A DNA stretch of 5,564 nt from JACQGD01 sp045628725 (GTDB taxonomy: Bacteria; Patescibacteriota; Saccharimonadia; Saccharimonadales; Saccharimonadaceae), in the NCBI GenBank assembly GCA_045628725.1, contig JAZQPT010000092.1:1-5564 (forward strand), read 5' to 3'. The notes under the pieces were generated by a model that worked only from the letters and a program-made list of their open reading frames with translations, searched no databases and had not been told where the DNA came from. Each line of letters opens with the position of its first letter. Within the stretch, counting starts at the first letter, position 1. Made by a program: the position numbers and the translations under genes. Shown here in pieces: positions 1-5,536 of this stretch.

Positions 1-19
1 AAATACATAGCAGATAGAA

Positions 20-39
20 GATAGGCAACATAGCCTATC
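20..39. repeat. Inverted repeat in LTR (left copy)
   Basis: GATAGGC (20-26) and GCCTATC (33-39) form a perfect 7-bp stem around the 6-nt loop AACATA. It lies in the middle of the LTR and is repeated at 5443-5462. If transcribed in R it would form a small terminal hairpin; its function is unknown. Confidence 0.5.
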
Positions 40-113
40 GTAGAAGTCTGCGTGAACACTGCGTGAGTAGCGGCGAGGACGAATGTCCGGAAGAGAGCTA
101 ATCCGCAGTGAGA

Positions 114-141
114 TGACGTCATCAGAGAGGTGACGTCATCA
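114..141. promoter_or_regulatory. Two CRE-like TGACGTCA sites in LTR U3 (left copy)
   Basis: TGACGTCA occurs at 114-121 and 131-138 as part of an 11-bp direct repeat (TGACGTCATCA at 114-124 and 131-141) with a 17-bp period. These are LTR bases 3-30 on the transcribed strand, the outermost part of U3. TGACGTCA is the consensus site of CREB/ATF bZIP factors in animals; the TGACG core is also bound by TGA-type bZIP factors in plants. The likely role is as an enhancer of the LTR promoter; this is inferred from motif and place only. Confidence 0.6.
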
Positions 142-143
142 CA

Positions 144-155
144 CTCACCCACCCT
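144..155 (-). other. Polypurine tract (PPT) candidate for plus-strand priming
   Basis: The minus strand reads AGGGTGGGTGAG immediately before the LTR start TGTGATG at 143. Position and purine bias fit the RNase H-resistant primer of plus-strand DNA synthesis. Two T residues interrupt it, so it is a weak PPT by composition; its exact contact with the LTR border is the main support. Confidence 0.6.
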
Positions 156-288
156 GAATTGCAGCCCAATCTGGCTGAAATTCACTGTCATCAGATCTCA
201 TGTAATCAACAATCAACAACATACGATTGAATGATAAATGAATGCTGAATAACATAACGATACAGCCACGGTCATGTTAGTGTTAATG
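156..288 (-). other. 3' untranslated region between pol and PPT
   Basis: These 133 bases follow the pol stop TAA (291-289). No frame of interest, no env remnant and no AATAAA are visible on the minus strand. Near the pol end there is a short run of related units (minus strand CATTAACATTAACACTAACATG, about 294-273). Otherwise I see nothing in it. Confidence 0.6.
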
Positions 289-3200
289 TTAATGCTTAAC
301 AAATGCACCGTGATCAACTGGTTTCCTGTTTCGAGTTGGTCGACTTGTTGTTGATGTGGAAGTTGACGTGTCGTTGACCGCTTCAGTCTCTTCATCAGAA
401 TCGCCCTCATCATCATCTTGCGTATCCGATGGTGTATCATCGATTTCTGGGAAACGATCCAAATCCCTCTCATGAAACGGTCGAAGTTGACTAACGTGAA
501 ACTTCGGGTGTCGCCCATCACCAGCATCAAGCTTTAACGTTACATTATTTTCACCATGCAACTCAATCACTTCATAAGGACCTTCATTTCGTGAACCAAG
601 CTTTGGAACACCTCCTATGCTACCTTGTAATGTACCACGATCACGTCTAATCCATGCCTTATCACCAACTTCATAACCCTCAACACGTCTGCTTCGATCA
701 GCAGCAACTTTCTGTCTTATCTGTGCGATTCGGATGTTCTTGTGAGCTAATGCCCAAGTTTCTTCCCAATTCGACATGAAGTTGTCCAGTGAAGTAATGC
801 TCTTGGTGCCCACATCGCTCGAGATATCCAATGGTAAACGAGGTTTCATTCCCACATCCAATTCAAATGGTGAAAAACCAGTTGTTTGGTTGATCGAAGA
901 ATTGTATGCCAGCTCTAAAGCAGGCAATTTGACATCCCAGTCCGATCTTCTCTCATTCACGAACGATCTCAGCATATCCTGCAGCACACGGTTATTCGTT
1001 TCTGTACCGCCATTTGCCTCAGCTCTGAAAGCAACTGTCATTGCTAACCTGGTGCCACATTCTTTCCACAAAGCGCGCCATAACTTGGCCTTGAATCTTA
1101 CATCTCGATCCGATATGATGACGTTGGGCAACCCTTGATGCGTGACCACCCTATCAAAGATGATCTTAGCCGTCTGTTTTGCATTGATTGTTGTCTTGGT
1201 TGCGTGATACCACACACGTTTGGTGTATCGATCGGTAATTACTAGTGCCATATTTTTCTTTCGAGCTGTTGTTGGCAATTCACCAACGAAATCGATCGAA
1301 ATTTCCATACCTTTGTTGAAGGGTGGTGCAATTGGTTGTAACAGTCCAGCTGCTTTCATTGCTCTGGATTTGTTTTCTTGGCAACTGGAGCACGAACGAA
1401 CATATTCACTCACATCATCGATCAAACCAACCCAATCATAATTCTTTCGTACTCTGGAAGCAGTCTTGAGCGTGCCCAGGTGTCCGCTTGTGATCGTATC
1501 GTGACATTCGTGTAAAATAGTTGCTCGAACTGCTGGTGAAGCGGGCACAATGATTTGATCGTGATCGTTGACTATCAATCCTTGCTTAAGCTGAACATGG
1601 TAGCGTTTAGGATCTTGTAACATTCTGGTACACTGCTTATCAGAAGAATATGCATTGACGATGGACTGTAACAACGGGCTAAGTGTTGGTTCCGATTTCT
1701 TGGCTTCAAGCATCGCGATTTTGGGTTCAAGACCAAGCTGTCGTGCTGCTTCATTTGCTTGCGCCGTACGTATCGCCTGTACCTCATCACGACCGCCGTT
1801 CAAATCTGGTCGTCTTGACAGTGCATCTGCTTGCACGTTATTGGTTCCTTCGATTCGCTGTGGATGTAGTTTGAATCTGGTCAACACGTTAATCCATCGT
1901 GCTTGCCGTGAACTGATCGAATCTTTCTGTTTCTCGATTAAGTCTGATTCTTTCTTCAATAAGTGCAAAAGCGCGATATTATCGGTAAACACATTGATAG
2001 GATATTTCGACTGTGCGAAATACATTTGCCAGTTCTCCAGCGCTCGAATCAATGCAAACATTTCTTTATCGTACGTCGTCCAGTTCAATTCTGCACCTGA
2101 TAGCTTCGAGCTGAAGTATGCACATGTTTGCATCTGTTGATGCTGCTCGTTGAATTGACAAAGAGTGGCTCCAATACCAAAATCGCTGGCATCAGTGAAC
2201 AAGGTAAATGGCTTGTTCTCATCTGGGACTGCTAGTGCTGGTGCTGAGATAAGTGCTCGTTTCAATGAGTCAAACGCATGCTGCTCGCGATCGCTCCAAG
2301 CTATCTTAGCGTTCTTGCTCGTATAATTTCCAGATGTCGCGTCTGTTAGTGGCTTGGCAATAGTCGAATAGTTGGGTATGAATGATCGAGAAAAATTTGC
2401 GGTACCAAGAAATGAACGAAGTTGTGAGATAGTTGAAGGTACCGGCCAGTCAGCGATTGCTTTCACTTTCATGTCTTGAATTGACACTTTGACCGCTTCA
2501 TCGCCAGCTTTGAGATGAATGCCTAAGAAATCAACTTCGTCAACCATGAAAGTGCACTTTTCTGGATTGATGAACAGCTGATGGTCGGCCAATCGTTCGA
2601 GCACCGCTTGCACATCGTTCAAATGCTCATCTGTTGACTCTGAGAATACTAAGATATCATCTACGAAGACGATAATGAAATCATGCACTATATCCACCAA
2701 CACTGACTGAGTGAGCAATTGAACAAAGCTCGCAGGTGCATTTTTGTCGCCAAACGGCATGACGATCCACTCATAGTGACCGAACGGCGTAGTGAATGCT
2801 GTTTTAGCGATATCCTCGTCCTTCACTCTCAACTGATGGAAACCTGACTTGAGATCAAGCTTAGAAAATACTTTCGCCTTTCCCACACGAGCAATCAATT
2901 CATCAGCATGTGGTAAGCTCGTAGCATTAGTAATCGTTTGTTCGTTCAGCTTTGTGAAGTTGATCACCATTCGTTGTTTACCGCCCTGTTCGACCATGAA
3001 TGCTGGTGCACCATAAGGTGACGTGCTTTTCCGAATCAAACCTTCGTTGAGTAGCTTGTCGATCGTTTGCTTCATTGCTCTTGCTAATGCTGGTCGTTGT
3101 CGAATCGGTGGAAGTTTGACAGGCTTCGACGCGGGATCCTTCAGTGGTATTGCATGGTCGAATTCAGCACGTTTTGGCGGCAGTTTAGCGGCATTTTCGC

Positions 3201-4002
3201 TCATCTTTCGTTCGTATTCGCTCACGATTGCATCCAACTGATTGCGTTGCTTGACTGAGCCGACACTATGATCTGTTGCACGTGGGCCTGTTGTGGCAGC
3301 TGTTGTTGATTCTTCGATAGGCTTTTCGAGTTTCGCTGTTTTGCAATGAACTTGAGTGGGTTGTGCCTCGATTTGCACTGAATTTTCTCGTTTTCCCGTC
3401 TCATATCCATCGACAACTTGCTGTTGTTGCTTCCACTCAATGCGATCAGTCTCGTGATCAACTACGGAACGAGAGTACTTAAGGAACGTTCTACCAAGCA
3501 CCACGTCGCTGCCACGTAAGCCAGGTAGCACCATGAACTGGTGTTTACCGCGATACTGATCGCCAGCAATCTCAACACGAGCATCATCAATGACACAAGC
3601 ACATGACAAAACAGTTTCATCAACAAGCCTAATTTTGAACGCTTGCTTGAGCTCACGAGTTATTAGTCGATGTCGTATAACAAACTCAGCACTAACAAAA
3701 TTCGCAGAGGCACCGCCGTCAACTAACATCTTGTTCTTGCAATTCTTCCCGTTGATAGAACCTGACAGATAAATCAATGGTGTTGTGTGTGGCCATTCAA
3801 ATCCACGATGCTGCCTGATTGTACCCAATCGAGGCTCATCCAGCAAAATGGGATTGATCTTTGTTTCAGCTTGATGGCTACCAATAGAAATGTCATTCAA
3901 ACTAGTGACTGGACATAATTTTTCACTTACAATGTTACTGTCTATTAAACAAGTTACATGTTCGCTACTCAATGATGATGACACACCAGTCACTACTTCA
4001 CG
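289..4002 (-). CDS. pol: Pol polyprotein: protease, reverse transcriptase, RNase H, integrase (made as Gag-Pol by -1 frameshift)
   Basis: Pol carries the enzymes of replication and integration. Residues are numbered from the GTG at 3993; the fused frame enters three codons earlier at CGT (4002). Protease: MLVDGGASANFV with Asp92, and VVLGRTF (164-170). A Gln/Thr-rich linker runs about 188-250. Reverse transcriptase: about 285-520, FSKLDLKSGFHQ with Asp380, MPFGDKNAPASF, and FVDD with Asp445/Asp446. RNase H: Asp601 (TLFTDAS), Glu644, Asp671 (FTDN), Asp723 (ADALSR). Integrase: zinc-binding His831-X6-His838-X29-Cys868-X2-Cys871, then catalytic Asp901, Asp962 and Glu998, the last pair spaced D-X35-E. 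A GPY/F-type region follows (GPYEVIEL at 1138-1145, FHVSQLRPF at 1165-1173), then an acidic, Ser/Thr-rich and finally basic tail, with no chromodomain recognised. The first AUG of this frame is codon 89, inside the protease, so independent initiation is unlikely. There are no internal stops. Oddities: DGG in place of D(S/T)G, FVDD for YVDD/YLDD, and no HPQTDGQ ahead of Glu998. Confidence 0.95.
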   Translation of the reverse strand, partial: REVVTGVSSSLSSEHVTCLIDSNIVSEKLCPVTSLNDISIGSHQAETKINPILLDEPRLGTIRQHRGFEWPHTTPLIYLSGSINGKNCKNKMLVDGGASANFVSAEFVIRHRLITRELKQAFKIRLVDETVLSCACVIDDARVEIAGDQYRGKHQFMVLPGLRGSDVVLGRTFLKYSRSVVDHETDRIEWKQQQQVVDGYETGKRENSVQIEAQPTQVHCKTAKLEKPIEESTTAATTGPRATDHSVGSVKQRNQLDAIVSEYERKMSENAAKLPPKRAEFDHAIPLKDPASKPVKLPPIRQRPALARAMKQTIDKLLNEGLIRKSTSPYGAPAFMVEQGGKQRMVINFTKLNEQTITNATSLPHADELIARVGKAKVFSKLDLKSGFHQLRVKDEDIAKTAFTTPFGHYEWIVMPFGDKNAPASFVQLLTQSVLVDIVHDFIIVFVDDILVFSESTDEHLNDVQAVLERLADHQLFINPEKCTFMVDEVDFLGIHLKAGDEAVKVSIQDMKVKAIADWPVPSTISQLRSFLGTANFSRSFIPNYSTIAKPLTDATSGNYTSKNAKIAWSDREQHAFDSLKRALISAPALAVPDENKPFTLFTDASDFGIGATLCQFNEQHQQMQTCAYFSSKLSGAELNWTTYDKEMFALIRALENWQMYFAQSKYPINVFTDNIALLHLLKKESDLIEKQKDSISSRQARWINVLTRFKLHPQRIEGTNNVQADALSRRPDLNGGRDEVQAIRTAQANEAARQLGLEPKIAMLEAKKSEPTLSPLLQSIVNAYSSDKQCTRMLQDPKRYHVQLKQGLIVNDHDQIIVPASPAVRATILHECHDTITSGHLGTLKTASRVRKNYDWVGLIDDVSEYVRSCSSCQENKSRAMKAAGLLQPIAPPFNKGMEISIDFVGELPTTARKKNMALVITDRYTKRVWYHATKTTINAKQTAKIIFDRVVTHQGLPNVIISDRDVRFKAKLWRALWKECGTRLAMTVAFRAEANGGTETNNRVLQDMLRSFVNERRSDWDVKLPALELAYNSSINQTTGFSPFELDVGMKPRLPLDISSDVGTKSITSLDNFMSNWEETWALAHKNIRIAQIRQKVAADRSRRVEGYEVGDKAWIRRDRGTLQGSIGGVPKLGSRNEGPYEVIELHGENNVTLKLDAGDGRHPKFHVSQLRPFHERDLDRFPEIDDTPSDTQDDDEGDSDEETEAVNDTSTSTSTTSRPTRNRKPVDHGAFVKH
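3903..3995 (-). promoter_or_regulatory. Frameshift-stimulating stem: 10-bp inverted repeat downstream of the slippery site
   Basis: TAGTGACTGG at 3995-3986 (minus strand) is a perfect reverse complement of CCAGTCACTA at 3912-3903. The first arm begins 6 nt after the slippery heptamer, within the 5-9 nt spacer known to favour -1 frameshifting, and includes the gag stop TAG. The intervening 73 nt may fold further or form a pseudoknot, but I see no strong inner helix. The stem is a direct observation; its role is inferred from position. Confidence 0.65.
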
Positions 4003-5228
4003 TTTTTTGAACGTGGTTTTGGTGCTGCTTCTTCCTCATCACTCGTATCGTCACTCAGATCAGAATCACTGAAATTATCGCCTCGCATAACATTCAAGCT
4101 TGCCTTATTCATTTTGCAGTCGAAATGACGATGACCAGTACGATGGCACACGAAGCATTTGCCAGCTTGAATGTGCTCCTTCATCTCATCTTTGGACAAG
4201 TTGAATCGCTTGGTTGTTGAATTGGATTCATTTCGTTTGTTTGAATTGCTCACCTTAGACCAACTATTCGATCGATTCTCATTTACCTGAGGTTTCACAT
4301 GGTGATTGTTTGTGTTTGATGATGATGATGGATTGCCTGATCGCTTGTTTAGTAGCCAATGTTTGCCTCGTGATTTCAAGTAACATTCCTCTGCCGATGC
4401 AATATTCATACATTTTAACAACGCAGCATGGGCCTCATTGTACGCGAATTCATTCAAAACACCGTCAGCTTTCCGACGATAATCAACCTTATCACCTAAT
4501 ACATCAGCCAAACCATTAGAAAACCATTTAACAGCGACTTCTTTGCTAACTTCCTCGCTTAACACCAGCTCATCGAACAGAATGATAAAACGCTCGTAGT
4601 ATGAAGAAACGGTTTCATCAACTTGTTGCTTGAGGCTAAAAATTTCGTCGTACAATTCTCCAATATCACGACGTAACCACAAACTATCAAGCACCTCAAG
4701 CAACTTGCTGAAATTGGCTTTCCCATATTTCAGCTGCATCAAACGCTGAGTCTCAGCTAAAGTTACTGCTTTGCCACCCAAACACTGCACCAACTTCTCA
4801 CACTTTCTCTTCTCGCTTAGTAACTCACCTGATCGTATTGAATCCTTGAAGTATAATGCCAGCTGTATTTTGAATGTGCGCCAATTGGATGCACGATCTG
4901 GACCTTCGCCATTGAATACCACCGGCTTAGTTGGGTTTGTCTTGTTCATTCGTGACAAATTTGACTTCATTACTGGTTCATCATCTTCACTATCTGATGC
5001 TTCTCGATCACTATCAACAAACGATTCTTCATCGCTACTATTTTGATGGTCAACACTATCTTGATCTTCATCAATCTTGTTCTTCTTCTTGCTCACTTCG
5101 ATCTTGCTCTTAGCTTTCTTTGCTAGGAAACTTGCCATCTTGGCTTCAACTTCTTCTTCACCAGCCTCGAACGCTATCAACAATTCATTCTTCATCTCTT
5201 TCATTTCTTCTTCAGTATATCTTGACAT
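3993..5228 (-). CDS. gag: Gag polyprotein with CCHC zinc knuckle
   Basis: This is the structural protein that assembles the virus-like particle and packages genomic RNA; 411 residues from the ATG at 5228-5226 to the TAG at 3995-3993. The frame is open two codons further up through a TTG, but the ATG has A at -3 and is the only credible eukaryotic start. Counting from it: an E/K-rich, probably helical N-terminus (about 6-50); a very acidic stretch (about 53-85); a capsid-like region (about 104-290) with the VFNGEG and W-x-F-x-x-Q-L-A-L-Y-F pattern of Ty3/gypsy Gag and a later YYERFIILFDEL; an Asn/Ser/Lys-rich linker (about 295-345); then one zinc knuckle C-X2-C-X4-H-X4-C (CFVCHRTGHRHFDC, about 358-371) for RNA binding. 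A second acidic stretch (about 385-401) precedes the basic end PKPRSKNVK. Pol follows in the -1 frame through the slippery site in its last codons. No disabling change is seen. Confidence 0.93.
   Translation of the reverse strand: MSRYTEEEMKEMKNELLIAFEAGEEEVEAKMASFLAKKAKSKIEVSKKKNKIDEDQDSVDHQNSSDEESFVDSDREASDSEDDEPVMKSNLSRMNKTNPTKPVVFNGEGPDRASNWRTFKIQLALYFKDSIRSGELLSEKRKCEKLVQCLGGKAVTLAETQRLMQLKYGKANFSKLLEVLDSLWLRRDIGELYDEIFSLKQQVDETVSSYYERFIILFDELVLSEEVSKEVAVKWFSNGLADVLGDKVDYRRKADGVLNEFAYNEAHAALLKCMNIASAEECYLKSRGKHWLLNKRSGNPSSSSNTNNHHVKPQVNENRSNSWSKVSNSNKRNESNSTTKRFNLSKDEMKEHIQAGKCFVCHRTGHRHFDCKMNKASLNVMRGDNFSDSDLSDDTSDEEEAAPKPRSKNVK
4002..4008 (-). promoter_or_regulatory. -1 ribosomal frameshift slippery site A AAA AAC
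   Basis: On the minus strand the end of gag reads TCA AAA AAC GTG AAG TAG. The bases A AAA AAC fit the X XXY YYZ rule in the gag frame exactly and are one of the best-known -1 slippery heptamers (for example mouse mammary tumour virus gag-pro). Slipping back one base joins Gag ...PRSKN to REVVTGVSSS of pol. The pol frame is closed upstream by a TGA at 4038-4036 and has no AUG in the roughly 43-base overlap, which makes frameshifting the natural way to express it. Confidence 0.85.
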
Positions 5229-5343
5229 TCTCAAATATCGGCAATCAAATAATAATAAAACTTAGGCAATCAAATCAATCAATCGATCGAGACCAATCGG
5301 TCAGTAGTAAGTTGGCGAAATCAACTCAGCTTTCGATACCAAA
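5229..5343 (-). other. 5' untranslated leader between LTR and gag
   Basis: These 115 bases hold the PBS at the LTR end and then an AT-rich leader. An in-frame TAA at 5264-5262 limits upstream extension of gag. The 11-mer ggcaatcaaat (plus strand) occurs twice, at 5240-5250 and 5265-5275, followed by short atca-type runs up to about 5288. Packaging or dimerisation signals would be expected here in this family, but no specific structure is evident. Confidence 0.6.
5324..5341 (-). other. Primer-binding site (PBS) for minus-strand DNA synthesis
   Basis: Two bases (TT) after the LTR end CTGTCACA, the minus strand reads TGGTATCGAAAGC, the position and TGG start expected of a PBS. Its complement on the plus strand ends GCTTTCGATACCA, like the 3' end of a charged tRNA: CCA preceded by discriminator A. 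If the acceptor stem pairs fully, the tRNA would start A1:U72, a pair typical of eukaryotic initiator tRNA-Met. The site also resembles the TGGTATCAGAGC PBS of many plant retroelements, with differences after the seventh base. The upstream bases do not look like a standard T arm, so the true match is probably only about 12-14 nt. The tRNA is not identified. Confidence 0.75.
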
Positions 5344-5346
5344 TGT

Positions 5347-5363
5347 GACAGTCAGCGACTGTC
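5347..5363 (-). repeat. Hairpin at the 3' end of the LTR, next to the PBS
   Basis: On the minus strand GACAGTC-GCT-GACTGTC is a perfect 7-bp stem with a 3-nt loop. It ends three bases before the LTR terminus and five bases before the PBS. In retroviruses, U5-PBS structures influence primer annealing and reverse transcription initiation, so a similar role is plausible but unproven. Part of the arm (gtgacagtca, plus strand) is repeated at 5404-5413. Confidence 0.55.
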
Positions 5364-5442
5364 GATAGTCAAATAGACAATCTATCAGAATCTAAGAGTA
5401 AAAGTGACAGTCAAACGACTACAAAATACATAGCAGATAGAA

Positions 5443-5462
5443 GATAGGCAACATAGCCTATC
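5443..5462. repeat. Inverted repeat in LTR (right copy)
   Basis: Second copy of the GATAGGC/GCCTATC stem, in the 5' LTR about 100 bases before the LTR end on the transcribed strand. It could sit in R or U5 of the RNA, but the transcription start cannot be placed. Confidence 0.5.
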
Positions 5463-5536
5463 GTAGAAGTCTGCGTGAACACTGCGTGAGTAGCGGCGAG
5501 GACGAATGTCCGGAAGAGAGCTAATCCGCAGTGAGA

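Larger units (their letters stand above)
1..141. repeat. 141-bp exact terminal direct repeat, left copy
   Basis: Bases 1-141 equal bases 5424-5564 with no mismatch. The repeat does not begin or end at the LTR borders (5344 and 143 by structural signals) but lies wholly inside the LTR. A length of exactly 141 matches the largest default k-mer of the assembler MEGAHIT. I infer that the repeat marks a closed loop in an assembly graph, created by LTR identity or by a true circle, and is not a biological unit of its own. Confidence 0.9.
1..143 (-). repeat. 3' LTR, first 143 of 223 bases (truncated by window edge)
   Basis: On the minus strand the LTR begins at 143 with TGTGATGACGTC, directly after a guanine-rich tract, and runs off the left edge. 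It is the U3 side of the 3' LTR. Bases 1-141 are identical to 5424-5564. The remaining 80 bases of the LTR are seen only in the right-hand copy. No TATAAA or AATAAA is present on the minus strand of the LTR, so the positions of U3, R and U5 cannot be set. Confidence 0.85.

Noticed and set aside
1..143. TATA box and AATAAA polyadenylation signal in the LTR
   Set aside because: I searched the transcribed strand by eye and found neither; I do not place a promoter core or poly(A) site.
156..288. Possible env or accessory gene after pol
   Set aside because: The stretch is only 133 bases and has no long frame, signal peptide or membrane segment.
213..530. 105-codon minus-strand frame overlapping the end of pol
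   Set aside because: It is a shadow in another frame of the low-complexity C-terminal tail of pol, with no domain and no sign of its own expression.
1655..2140. 161-codon open frame on the plus strand
   Set aside because: It lies wholly antisense to the RNase H and integrase part of pol, has no recognisable domain, and is explained by codon bias of pol on the other strand. The other plus-strand frames are rejected for the same reason.
3991..3993. GTG as an independent start codon for pol
   Set aside because: GTG is a poor start in eukaryotic nuclear mRNA, and the frameshift signal just upstream explains pol expression. The frame stays open upstream to 4035.
3715..4040. CRISPR array or other tandem repeat system
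   Set aside because: No regularly spaced repeats occur here or elsewhere in the window; the repeats found are LTR-related or short inverted repeats.
5229..5234. TTG as the gag start, two codons upstream of the ATG
   Set aside because: The in-frame ATG at 5228-5226 has A at -3 and is the normal eukaryotic choice.
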